A stretch of DNA of 64,000 nucleotides from Rhodovulum sp. P5 (lineage in GTDB: Bacteria; Pseudomonadota; Alphaproteobacteria; Rhodobacterales; Rhodobacteraceae), in assembly GCF_002079305.1 (NCBI RefSeq), contig NZ_CP015039.1, positions 2,650,001 to 2,714,000 of the forward strand. Reading direction: 5' to 3'. Both the position numbers and the translations under genes were made by a program. Below the pieces are notes generated by a model. The model did no database searches and had not been told where the DNA came from. It was given only the letters and a program-made list of their open reading frames with translations. How positions within the stretch are numbered: the first letter of the stretch is position 1; every line of letters begins with the position of its first letter. Shown here one piece after another: positions 41,555-50,043 of this stretch.

Positions 41555-44500
41555 TGCCCCCCGTCGGCGCCGCGATCGCAGCGAGCTGGACAGCGTTCAC
41601 CGCCACCAGCGTCGGCGCGTTCGTGACGGGGAATATCGTTGGCCGGCTGCTGGTCACGGTCGCGGTGTCGGCCCTGATGCGCTCGACAATCAAGATGCCA
41701 AGATATGGCGATCCCGGGATCGAGACGAAGGTCACCCAGACCGGTGCAGGAAACCCGCTAAATCTGCCGCTCGGCAAGACGTCGACGGCTGGCGTGCGCA
41801 TTTCCCCGCCTGTCTCCTGGGGGAACAAGAACACTTACGGCACGTTCGTGATGGCACTGAGCGCGGCGCCGGGCATTGCGATCACGCGGATCGCGATCAA
41901 CGGCGAATGGGTGCCGCTGGTGGCAAACGCCGATACGACCCGGCCCACCGCGACCTGGGCGCTGGGCGGCGACTGGGCGGGGTATGGCTGGGTCTATTTC
42001 TTCGATGGCAGCCAGACCGAGGCGTCCGCCTTTCTGATCGAGACGTTCGCCGACCATCCGGACTATCCTTGGTCGGCCGGCATGGTCGGGGCGGGAATGT
42101 GCTATGCCGTCGTTGAGCTGCGCTACAATCGAGCGCTCTATCCCACGGCCGATCCACGTTTCGTGTTCGAGACGACCGGCATACCGCTGTACGATCCGCG
42201 CGCGGACAGTTCTGTTGGCGGGGACGGCGCGCAACGCTGGGACGATCGGAGCACCTGGGCGCCCTCGGACAACCCCATCGTGCAGGCCTACAACATCGCG
42301 CGCGGCATCGCGCTGTGGACCGGCGATGTCTGGGGCGGCGACTATGACGCCGGAAGTCTGCCGCTGGCCAACTGGATGGCGGCGATGAACGCGTGCGATC
42401 TCGATCTCGACGGCGCGCCGACATGGATCGCGGGCTACGAGGCCCGCGTCAGCCAGAAGCCCAAAGAAGTGATCGAGGAACTGCTGAAGGCTTGCGCGGC
42501 CGACGCAACCGACGCCGGGGGCGAGTTGCTGGTCCGCGTCGGCGGGCCGGGCTTGCCGGTGCTCTTCATCACCGACGACGACTGGCTGGTCACCCAAGAC
42601 CAGACCGAAACGCCGTTCCCCTCGACCACCGCGACTTACAACGGCGCGCGCGCCGCCTATCCCGAGCCGGCAAGTCTTTATTCCGCCGAAGACGCCCCGT
42701 CGCTGATCAACGCCGAGTATGAGGCCGCCGACGACAACCAACGGCGACTGGCCGATCTGCGCTATGCAGCCGTGCCCAACGGCGAACAGGTGCAGCGGCT
42801 GATGTGGTCGCTGGTTGAGGATAATCGCCGTTTCCGGCGCCATGCCGGCGTGTTGCAGGGCGCGGGCGTGCTGCTCGACCCGATGGATTGCATCGCCTGG
42901 ACGTCCGAACGCTACGGTTACGACGCCAAGGTCTTCGAAGTGGCGGAGGTCACCGAGGACCTGCGCCAGTGCCGGGCCCGGCTGTCGCTGCTGGAGCGCG
43001 ACCACGACGACTGGATCGTGCCGCCCGACGCAGTGCATCCGATCAATCCCATCAACCCGGGCTCGGGCGCGGACGGCTTCAACGCCCGGGGCGGCGACGG
43101 GGCGCAGTTTTCCGAACTGGGCGGCGTCGATGATGGGCCTGACGGCACCGACAACACAGCCGCCTTCAATGCTGCCGTTGAATGGCTCGCGGCCAATGGT
43201 GGAGGCAAGTTGACGCTCGGCCCCGGTGATTTCGGGCTGGGCTACTGGTTTGCCGGTCCGCTGCGGGTGCGCGCCACGATGGCACAGGGGTGTGTGCTGG
43301 TGGACGGAAACGTGCAGGTCGAATTCGCCGCCCCGGTCTGGTTCGGCGCGGGCGCGCATCTGCGGTTCGAGGGTGTCCTGGTCGAGGAACAGGCACTGGA
43401 CGGGCCGAATACCTACGCGCAGATCCGCGCGACGTCGGGGGCGGGCACGGCATATCCGCGGCGGATCTGGCTGTCCGACAGCGCGGCCTCGCTTGCCAGC
43501 AATTTCAGCGTCGGCGACTACATCGTTATCCGCGGACAGGAGGACGAATGGGATGTCGCGATCGAGCGCGACGAGGCCATCGTCACCGCCGTCTCGGTCG
43601 GGGACAACTACATCGAGGTCGACCGCGACCTAATATACACCTACGAACCCGACTGGCCCGACAGCGCCAAACCCGGCGGCGGTGACGTTACGACCGTGGG
43701 CCGCTATGTGGCCTCGATGCTGGCCGCGGATGCCGCGGAGGGCGACACCTCGATCACCGTGTTGGACGGAGCGAAGTTCCAGTCCGGCGACTGGGTGCAC
43801 CTGGAGGACACGCAGTATTCCCAGCGCTACGACGAGGACACGGGGCTGTCGGACACGACGAACGTCCAGCACGAGCAGGGCATGCAGATCGATCATGTGG
43901 ATGGCAACACGATCCACCTGACGGAACCGTTGATCCACGATCTGTTCACGGCACAATCAGCGCTCTGCATTCTCTATGCGCCGGTTCTGGGGGGCGGACT
44001 GACCGGAGGCACAATCCGGTTCACGGCAGCACCGGAGATTGCCCGCTACACGGTCTGGCTGCACTACGCCGTTGGCTGCACGATCTCGGACCTGCGCATC
44101 CTGACCCAGCCTGGGCAGACCGACGCGGGGCTGCTGCAACAGGGTATCCGGATCGGACAAGGGTCTGTCCGCAATACCGTCGATGCTGTGCGGATCGAGC
44201 ATGCCATCGATAGTTCGGGCGGCTACGGCTACGGCGTGATCGCGCTGAAGGGGGCACGGTCGAACACGATCAGCCGCTGCTTCTGCAGCGGACTGCGGCA
44301 TTCGTTTATTGAGATGACGGGGGCGGCAAACAACCTCTGGATCGGCAATGTAAGCGAAAACTGCGGCGCGTCGGATTTCGACGTGCACAACGCGGCCGAA
44401 AGTGGCTCGGTTTTCAGTGCCAACATCGCCCGCTTCGGGCCCTTCCTCGCGGAGGGTCAGTCGGTCAAGGCGGCCTTTAAGATCGGCAATCCCAGCCACA

Positions 44501-45363
44501 TCGGCGGGCACAAGAAGATCACCTGTATCGGCAACGTGGTCGACGGCTTCGTCGACCCACATGTTGCCTTCGATGTCATCCCGCCGAGCTTCGACGTCGT
44601 AATTAAGGCCAACGTGATCCGCAACTGCGGCACCGCCTTCCGGGTGCTCTACAACGCCCGCGCGGACGCCAACGGCGAGGTCGAGCCGACGAAATCGATG
44701 ATCCAGGGTCTGCCGATCGAGCGGCTGTCGATCATCGATAACGACGTCCACCATTGCGCCCGGGCCCTCTATTGCGACGGCGGTCCGCTGAAATCGGTCC
44801 GCGGTCTGCGGTTCCGGCGCAACACCGTGCATGACGCCACGACCGACGACTTCATGATCTACGCCCGGCATGTCGACGGCGTGATTATGGGGGACAATGA
44901 CCTGCTGGGCCTGACCGTCGGGATTGAGGAAGACGTTGTCTACCTGCGCGATATCGACGGGCTGCGGATGACTGACACGACATTCGAGGGCGGGTCGAAG
45001 CTCATCCGCCTGACCGATTGCCCCGGCGCCTTGGTCGAGCGCCTGACGGCATACGACCTCGACCCCTCGGCGTGGTGCGTGCTCGACGGAGGCGGCAATG
45101 ACGACATGGTCGTCTCGGATATCCGGGTGCCGGGCGGCACGCCGCGCTTCTACACCTCCGGCACGCCTTCGCCCGGGCGGATGATCGCGGCCTCGATCGC
45201 CGCCGGCGCGCCGATGCTGGCGCCGGAATTCGAGATCGCAACGCTCCCCGACCCGGTAGCGGGTGGCCTGATCTACGTGACCGACGAAACCGGCGGCGCG
45301 GTGCTGGCCTGGTGCGATGGGGCGACCTGGCGGAGGGTGACCGATGGTGCCGCCGTCAGCTGA
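41554..45363 (+). CDS. tail tip J-like protein fused to right-handed beta-helix
   Basis: A 1,269-residue protein. Residues 1-60 are hydrophobic; 60-505 resemble the phage host-specificity/central tail region (lambda J, GTA megatron). At about 525-560 it changes to DDGPDGTDNTAAFNAAVEWL and GGGKLTLGPG, the start of a pectate-lyase/GH28-type beta-helix that runs to about residue 1,230 with repeated N-rich turns (RNTVHDATTDDFMIYARHVD, GVIMGDNDLLG). It likely forms the central fibre and a depolymerase-like receptor-binding tip. Start overlaps the previous stop. Confidence 0.85.
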   Translation: MPPVGAAIAASWTAFTATSVGAFVTGNIVGRLLVTVAVSALMRSTIKMPRYGDPGIETKVTQTGAGNPLNLPLGKTSTAGVRISPPVSWGNKNTYGTFVMALSAAPGIAITRIAINGEWVPLVANADTTRPTATWALGGDWAGYGWVYFFDGSQTEASAFLIETFADHPDYPWSAGMVGAGMCYAVVELRYNRALYPTADPRFVFETTGIPLYDPRADSSVGGDGAQRWDDRSTWAPSDNPIVQAYNIARGIALWTGDVWGGDYDAGSLPLANWMAAMNACDLDLDGAPTWIAGYEARVSQKPKEVIEELLKACAADATDAGGELLVRVGGPGLPVLFITDDDWLVTQDQTETPFPSTTATYNGARAAYPEPASLYSAEDAPSLINAEYEAADDNQRRLADLRYAAVPNGEQVQRLMWSLVEDNRRFRRHAGVLQGAGVLLDPMDCIAWTSERYGYDAKVFEVAEVTEDLRQCRARLSLLERDHDDWIVPPDAVHPINPINPGSGADGFNARGGDGAQFSELGGVDDGPDGTDNTAAFNAAVEWLAANGGGKLTLGPGDFGLGYWFAGPLRVRATMAQGCVLVDGNVQVEFAAPVWFGAGAHLRFEGVLVEEQALDGPNTYAQIRATSGAGTAYPRRIWLSDSAASLASNFSVGDYIVIRGQEDEWDVAIERDEAIVTAVSVGDNYIEVDRDLIYTYEPDWPDSAKPGGGDVTTVGRYVASMLAADAAEGDTSITVLDGAKFQSGDWVHLEDTQYSQRYDEDTGLSDTTNVQHEQGMQIDHVDGNTIHLTEPLIHDLFTAQSALCILYAPVLGGGLTGGTIRFTAAPEIARYTVWLHYAVGCTISDLRILTQPGQTDAGLLQQGIRIGQGSVRNTVDAVRIEHAIDSSGGYGYGVIALKGARSNTISRCFCSGLRHSFIEMTGAANNLWIGNVSENCGASDFDVHNAAESGSVFSANIARFGPFLAEGQSVKAAFKIGNPSHIGGHKKITCIGNVVDGFVDPHVAFDVIPPSFDVVIKANVIRNCGTAFRVLYNARADANGEVEPTKSMIQGLPIERLSIIDNDVHHCARALYCDGGPLKSVRGLRFRRNTVHDATTDDFMIYARHVDGVIMGDNDLLGLTVGIEEDVVYLRDIDGLRMTDTTFEGGSKLIRLTDCPGALVERLTAYDLDPSAWCVLDGGGNDDMVVSDIRVPGGTPRFYTSGTPSPGRMIAASIAAGAPMLAPEFEIATLPDPVAGGLIYVTDETGGAVLAWCDGATWRRVTDGAAVS

Positions 45364-45410
45364 CATCAACTCAAACCCAAATCAAACCCCCGTTTGAAAG
45401 GAGCTAAGAC

Positions 45411-45677
45411 ATGCCCACCACCCCCTACACCGTCGCCGCCGACTGGGGCGCCGGCGCCCGCTATACCGCCGCGACCGACGAAGACGTGCGCATCACGAAC
45501 CCGTCGACGCAGCACGTGCTGTGGTGGGACGTCACGACCGATGACACGCCCCCGACCACGCCGCCCGCGGGCACCAACGCGGTCAAGCCGTTGGAGGGGC
45601 AACCGCTCGGTTTGATCGCCGGCGAACGGATATGGCTTGCCGGATATCCGGGCGATCCGGCTGGAGTGGTAAAATGA
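45411..45677 (+). CDS. small tail-associated protein
   Basis: An 88-residue protein with AAAGGAGCT just upstream. Beta-rich, with VLWWDVTTDDTPPTTPPAGTN and IWLAGYPGDPAGVVK. Its TGA overlaps the ATG of the large fibre, so it may chaperone or decorate it. No family known. Confidence 0.65.
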   Translation: MPTTPYTVAADWGAGARYTAATDEDVRITNPSTQHVLWWDVTTDDTPPTTPPAGTNAVKPLEGQPLGLIAGERIWLAGYPGDPAGVVK

Positions 45678-48418
45678 AGGTCGGCGGGCGTTTCGCGGGC
45701 GGCGGCGGAGAGGAGCCACTGGTGACGGGCACCGGCCCGAGTATCAACGCGGCATTGCTGGGCACCGGCGTCGCTCTGTCTGGGCCGGTCACGTGGGGCA
45801 GCTACACCGCGGCCCATGGCGGCACGCTGACCGGCGCGGTGCAGGAGATGCAGATCGATGGAGGCGGCTGGGTCGCATATGTCGGCACGACGACCTACAC
45901 GCTGGGCCAGACCGTCGAAGTGCGAGAGACGCTGGGGTTCGTCGGTGCGCCTGATTATAGCCTTACGCGCCGAGCGTCGGGTGTGCGGGATGAGGTGCCA
46001 ACGCTGGCGATCCCCGACCAGTCATTTGCCTATGGCCAGGCCGTATCCATCGATCTGGCGGCATTGGCTGGTGGGACCAACCTTCGCGATTGGACGTACA
46101 GCGGGCCAAGCTGGCTGACCTTGTCAGGATCGACGCTGGCGGGGGTGGCGCCATCGGCCGACGTATCGACATCGGCCACGGTGACTGTCAGCAATTCCGA
46201 GGGCACCGTGGCGGATACGTTCGCAATCAATGTGCAGGATATCGTTCTGGTCGCTGCCCTCGCCGAGTTCAATGTCTCGTCCGGCAGCCCGGTCACATCT
46301 TCGGATGACGATTTCGACTATCTCAGCTTCACCAGTGCCGGCGCGATCGAGGTCACCAAGGCTGGGTATGTCGACGCTGAGCTGATCGGGCCCGGTGGGT
46401 CTGGTGGCGCCAAGAGGTACGCACGGTCGGGCGGCGGCGGTGCGGGCGAGATTGTGCGCAGCGTCGTGTGGCTCGATGCCGGCGTTTACACTATCGACCC
46501 AGGTGACGGTGGCACCGCCGGCTACGATCCCGGGGACGGCAGCGACAACACGGAGCCCGTCCAGTCCGCCGCCACCACGGCCTTCGGGCTTACCGCGCTG
46601 TCCGGCGGTATCGGCGGGTCTGCGGTCCTGGACAATGGCGGCCCCGGCCCGGCGGCAGGCGGCGGCGCGCAGGGTACCGGCTCCGACTACGAAATAGGAT
46701 CGATCGCGGGCTATGGCGGCGGAACAAGTGCGGGGTCTCAGGCCGCGGGCGGCGGCGGCGGGTGGAGCGCGTCCGGCGAGAGCAGCTCCGGTGACCAGGG
46801 CGGCGATGCCGGCGCGGGTTTCTACACCGATTTTCTCGGGGTGGGCGAATGGGTCTGCGAGGGCGGCGCTGGCGCCACGAACGTGGGGATCGCCGCAACG
46901 GCGCCGCAGGGCATTGGCGGTGTCGGGGCAATCAAGAATGGCTCCGGCCCCACGGCTGGCGGCATCGGATCAGGTGGCGGCGGCGCAGCCATCACGGCCT
47001 CGGCCGGGTACAGCGGCCGAGGCGGGGCCGGGCGTGTCGCGATCAGAACGCCGAAGGACACCACGATCGGAGCCATCGGGATCGCGGAGCCGGCGTCCCG
47101 AAACAAGCCGTACCCGTTGAATTTGACGCGCACCCATGCCGCGGTCCCGTTCGCCGGGACCACGGCTCTGCCAGATGGGGCGGTCATCCAGGCGCGCGTT
47201 GTCGACGCCGAGGGAACCATCGTTCTTGACTGGCATGACGCAGCCATCGCCAGCGGAAATGCGTTTTCCGCAACCATCCAGGTGCCCGCCCACAGGCACG
47301 CATGCCACTTCGAAGCGCGGAAGAAGGGATCGGCGATTTCCTGGCGCCAGGTCCAGGAATGGTTCACGGCGCTGTGCATTGCCTACTACGGGCAGAGCAA
47401 TGCCGTTCGGGTGGGCTCGAACACGGGCGGTTCCTACGCCATGCCCTACCCGGCGATGTACGTTTACGACTCCGAGGGCGAAGACGCCGGCGGCGATGCA
47501 GTCGTCGCATCCGTGTTCGGGCCGAACGAAGACGGACGTGGCGTGAGCGCGCTGGTCGATGAGTTGACCGCGCTCACGAATGTGCCGGTCGCCGTTGCGG
47601 TGTTTGGCAGGGGGGCGACCAGCATCACGCAGATCCGGAGCGGTTTCGATACGTTTACCTCTCTCACGAAAGGGATTGATGAAATCGGTGGCTTCCTTCA
47701 TGCCATCATCATCCACCACGGCGAGGCCGACCAGGCGTCGATGACGATGCCGACATATGCGGGCCACTTCGACGGGCTGCACGGCGATATCGCGTCCTAC
47801 ACCGGTCAGGCAAAATCGGATGTGCCTGTCTTCTTCTCAAGCCTGACCGGCGTGACCGCAACAAGCACAACCTGGCCGGCATTCCGTCAGGATCAGCAAG
47901 ATACGCTCCCGGGCCTTGGGTCCAACTGGCACTTCGTTGCACCTTGGGACGACGCAACGCGCATCGACCAGTATCACGCGACGGTTGAAAGCTATGAGCG
48001 CCGGTGCCGTCGCGAGGCACGCGCCCTTGCGGCGTTCTGGGGCTATGTATCCGCCCTTTCGACGTTCCAGGTTTCGTCTGCTGTTGCGAACGACACGACA
48101 ACGACCACGTTGACGCTCTCTCACGACCTGGGCGACGACGTCGCGCTGGTCGCCATCACCCATGGCGCCACTGACAACGTGACGACCGCAGGCAGCCTCA
48201 CCGGCGCATTCCAGGTTTCCGAAGACGGCGGAGCGACCTGGGTGGCCGCAACCGCCGTCCGGACCGACGCGAACACCGTCACGCTGACACATGCTGCGGT
48301 CAGCACGACCGGCAGGACGTTCAGCTACAACTACAACGAAACGATTGACGAGGCAGTTCGCGACAACTCCGGTTACGCTTGGCCGCTGGGCCTCGTATAC
48401 AACATGGCGGTGTCCTGA
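45674..48418 (+). CDS. large tail fibre with Ig-like, glycine-rich and SGNH esterase domains
   Basis: A 914-residue multidomain protein. Residues 90-190 look like a bacterial Ig-like (He_PIG) domain (PTLAIPDQSFAYGQAVSIDL, LAGVAPSADVSTSATVTV). Residues 230-460 are glycine-rich (GGGTSAGSQAAGGGGGWSAS), as in phage tip adhesins. Residues about 565-790 are an SGNH/sialate O-acetylesterase-like domain with GQSN (Ser575), HHGEAD (His681) and DQYH (Asp765, His768), which supply the catalytic triad. Residues 800-914 form a beta-rich end. It probably de-O-acetylates a surface polysaccharide on the host. Confidence 0.85.
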   Translation: MKVGGRFAGGGGEEPLVTGTGPSINAALLGTGVALSGPVTWGSYTAAHGGTLTGAVQEMQIDGGGWVAYVGTTTYTLGQTVEVRETLGFVGAPDYSLTRRASGVRDEVPTLAIPDQSFAYGQAVSIDLAALAGGTNLRDWTYSGPSWLTLSGSTLAGVAPSADVSTSATVTVSNSEGTVADTFAINVQDIVLVAALAEFNVSSGSPVTSSDDDFDYLSFTSAGAIEVTKAGYVDAELIGPGGSGGAKRYARSGGGGAGEIVRSVVWLDAGVYTIDPGDGGTAGYDPGDGSDNTEPVQSAATTAFGLTALSGGIGGSAVLDNGGPGPAAGGGAQGTGSDYEIGSIAGYGGGTSAGSQAAGGGGGWSASGESSSGDQGGDAGAGFYTDFLGVGEWVCEGGAGATNVGIAATAPQGIGGVGAIKNGSGPTAGGIGSGGGGAAITASAGYSGRGGAGRVAIRTPKDTTIGAIGIAEPASRNKPYPLNLTRTHAAVPFAGTTALPDGAVIQARVVDAEGTIVLDWHDAAIASGNAFSATIQVPAHRHACHFEARKKGSAISWRQVQEWFTALCIAYYGQSNAVRVGSNTGGSYAMPYPAMYVYDSEGEDAGGDAVVASVFGPNEDGRGVSALVDELTALTNVPVAVAVFGRGATSITQIRSGFDTFTSLTKGIDEIGGFLHAIIIHHGEADQASMTMPTYAGHFDGLHGDIASYTGQAKSDVPVFFSSLTGVTATSTTWPAFRQDQQDTLPGLGSNWHFVAPWDDATRIDQYHATVESYERRCRREARALAAFWGYVSALSTFQVSSAVANDTTTTTLTLSHDLGDDVALVAITHGATDNVTTAGSLTGAFQVSEDGGATWVAATAVRTDANTVTLTHAAVSTTGRTFSYNYNETIDEAVRDNSGYAWPLGLVYNMAVS

Positions 48419-48644
48419 TGGTCGAAACGGCGGGAAACCCTTGCCGGTCTGGGCGGAGGTGTTGTCCCTCCGCTACGGGGCGCGTCTGCACTCCGCGTAG
48501 GCCCCACCCGAATATCGCGGCCAGTCGTGGGCACAGCAGATATTCCCACGGTGGTGTCCCGGTCCGACATTCCCACGGTGGCGGCGGGTCAGGGCTCCCG
48601 ACCGCGGCGGACGGGCTGCACCGTGCCCCTCCCGCCGGTACGGA
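48419..48644. other. intergenic region with direct repeat
   Basis: 226 bp between the last late gene and the convergent accessory operon. It holds ATTCCCACGGTGG twice (48542-48554 and 48569-48581, 27 bp apart). A frame starting at 48418 (MVETAGNPCRSGRR...) has no protein-like features. A terminator would be expected here but I do not see an obvious GC hairpin with a T-run. Confidence 0.45.
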
Positions 48645-49049
48645 CTATTCGGCGCGGTCTGGGTCGGCAAACAGGATATCCACATCGATGCCGCGCTCTC
48701 GCAGTGCATCCCATGCGGTCAGTGCGGCGATCCGGAACGGGCCGATGAACCCGCCCGCCGCCGCGCCCCGGCCCGGAATGTCCGGCCGCGCGGCGCGCAG
48801 ATCGGCGGTGGTGCCGTACATCCAGATCACGCCCTGACCCTCGGCCACGTCAGCCTCGATGCTGTCGGTCAGCACGTCGATGTCGTCTTGGATGTCGAGC
48901 AGCGCCTGCCCCACATCCGCCGGCACCGGCCGCCGCCCCGCCAGCAAATCGCGCGCAAACCGCTCGGTAAACCCCCCGATCTCTGCGAGTTCCTGTGACG
49001 ACAGGCCCAGGCTGCGGGTGAGCGTGGCGTATAGGGCGTCACGATGCAT
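48645..49049 (-). CDS. hypothetical accessory protein, HTH-like N-terminus
   Basis: A 134-residue protein, last gene of the leftward right-end operon. Residues 15-50 (LSSQELAEIGGFTERFARDLLAGRRP) resemble an XRE-type HTH. The C-terminal half (WDALRERGIDVDILFADPDRAE) is soluble. Its ATG overlaps the stop of the 40-codon gene upstream (49039-49161). It may be a regulator; no family is recognised. Confidence 0.6.
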   Translation of the reverse strand: MHRDALYATLTRSLGLSSQELAEIGGFTERFARDLLAGRRPVPADVGQALLDIQDDIDVLTDSIEADVAEGQGVIWMYGTTADLRAARPDIPGRGAAAGGFIGPFRIAALTAWDALRERGIDVDILFADPDRAE

Positions 49050-49161
49050 GGGGGGCCTCGTACCGTCCGTTGGAGAGCGCCGCCATCCCGAGACAGCTCG
49101 CCATGTCGCAATCAGATGGCAGTCCGTGGGTGTCGAGGTCCAGGGTTTGCATGTCGGTCAT
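49039..49161 (-). CDS. short protein with strong ribosome site
   Basis: A 40-residue protein (MTDMQTLDLDTHGLPSDCDM...) with CAGGAGAG 8 nt before its ATG. It overlaps the start of the next gene. Both its leader and that of the gene at 49842 contain the same TCAGGAGAGACACG-ATG sequence, suggesting duplication of the translation start region. It contains two cysteines and no known motif. Confidence 0.5.
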   Translation of the reverse strand: MTDMQTLDLDTHGLPSDCDMASCLGMAALSNGRYEAPHAS

Positions 49162-49320
49162 CGTGTCTCTCCTGAGGGGCGCGCTTGAAATTTCCGCGGC
49201 CAGTTGTTACGGTCTCGCCATTGCCTGGCAAAGCAGACTAGTTGCGGCATCTGCGGGTGCCGTTAACAAGCTCCACCGAGCAACAAATTGAGGGGCGGGG
49301 CTACGGCCTCCCCCTCCCAC

Positions 49321-49842
49321 TCATTTCTCACCATAGAGTTCTTGGTTCGCCCTTTTGCGGACCTTTGTTTTGTTGGTCTTGTTCAGGTTGTCATATTCCG
49401 GGCAGTTGTCGGCCAGCCAGACCTTCAGCCGCTCGATATGCGCCGCTTCTTCTGCGCGCCGCGCGGCCTTTGCCGCCTCTGCCTTGGCCTCGGCCTCTGC
49501 TCGCCTGGCGGCGCGCACTTCTGCTCGCGCCAGCGCCTCGTCGCCCAATCTGTCGAGTCTCGCTATATCGACGGTCAGGATGTCGATCAGGTCTGCTACG
49601 GTGACGTCGCTGCCGTCGATGATCGTCGGCCAGTCGTCGAGCGCCTTCCGGCGGTCGCCCACATCGTGGTCGGACAGCCGAAATCCGCGCTGCCCCTTGA
49701 TGCCGCTGCTGCAGGTCGAGACGGTGACGTAGGCGCTGTTGCCGTAGCTCGTCGGGTGCGTGGTGATGCTGACATCATACCCCATGTTGCGCATGTGGTC
49801 GGCGGCGGCGGCGGCTTTTGCGAAGATCGTGTCTCTCGTCAT
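49321..49842 (-). CDS. hypothetical accessory protein with charged coiled coil
   Basis: A 173-residue protein. The ATG at 49842 is chosen because CAGGAGAG lies 8 nt upstream. Residues 1-90 form a globular part (TRDTIFAKAAAAADHMRNMG, VTVADLIDILTVDIARLDRL); residues 95-140 are an Ala/Glu/Arg coiled coil (EALARAEVRAARRAEAEAKA); the C-terminus is basic. No family recognised. It is first in the right-end operon and has its own promoter (49891-49919). Confidence 0.65.
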   Translation of the reverse strand: MTRDTIFAKAAAAADHMRNMGYDVSITTHPTSYGNSAYVTVSTCSSGIKGQRGFRLSDHDVGDRRKALDDWPTIIDGSDVTVADLIDILTVDIARLDRLGDEALARAEVRAARRAEAEAKAEAAKAARRAEEAAHIERLKVWLADNCPEYDNLNKTNKTKVRKRANQELYGEK

Positions 49843-49890
49843 CGTGTCTCTCCTGAGAGGCGCGGCCACATGCCGTCTGCCTATGCCTCG

Positions 49891-49919
49891 ACTATAGTTC
49901 CGAAATCGGAACTTATCAA
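49891..49919 (-). promoter_or_regulatory. sigma70 promoter with operator dyad in the spacer
   Basis: On the minus strand: TTGATA (49914-49919), 17-bp spacer, TATAGT (49891-49896), about 50 bp before the ATG at 49842. The spacer contains the dyad GTTCCGA-TT-TCGGAAC (49897-49912), and half of it (TCCGATTTCGG) recurs just upstream, suggesting repressor control. Confidence 0.7.
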
Positions 49920-49964
49920 CCGAAATCGGAGCACCGCGCCGCTATAGAGTTATGAGAAATTCTC

Positions 49965-50030
49965 GTCCGAAAGCTGGCGCATCACCGTCCGAAAGCTAGC
50001 GCGCCGCTATAGTTGCTTTGTCCGAAAGCT
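49965..50030 (+). repeat. three transposase-binding-like repeats at the right end
   Basis: GTCCGAAAGCTGGCGC (49965), GTCCGAAAGCTAGCGC (49987) and GTCCGAAAGCT (50020), same orientation, spaced 22 and 33 bp, that is about two and three helical turns. The outermost is within the terminal repeat. They fit R1-R3-type MuA sites. Confidence 0.75.
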
Positions 50031-50042
50031 GGTACCCCCCTA
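50012..50042 (-). repeat. prophage right terminal inverted repeat
   Basis: Reverse complement of 9037-9067 with 2 mismatches. It continues as CA at 50043-50044, so the right end reads ...TACA, the CA-3' expected of Mu-type ends. Confidence 0.85.
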
Positions 50043-50043
50043 C

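Larger units (their letters stand above)
9037..50042. mobile_element. Mu-like transposable prophage, about 41 kb
   Basis: Bounded by 31-bp terminal inverted repeats (9037-9067 and 50012-50042, 29 of 31 identical). Gene order is Mu-like: repressor, operators, MuA/MuB-type transposition genes, GemA, Mor, lysis, terminase, DUF935 portal, gpF-like, gpG-like, protease/scaffold, capsid, tail. The length fits Mu-like siphophages and myophages (37-41 kb). The tail tip has GTA-like genes, as in transposable phages of Rhodobacter. No 5-bp target duplication is visible. Two reading-frame breaks (29316 and about 39690) leave its viability open. Confidence 0.9.

Noticed and set aside
48418..48837. Plus-strand frame MVETAGNPC... 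after the large fibre
   Set aside because: Composition is not protein-like, it has no ribosome site and it runs antisense through the accessory gene at 48645-49049.
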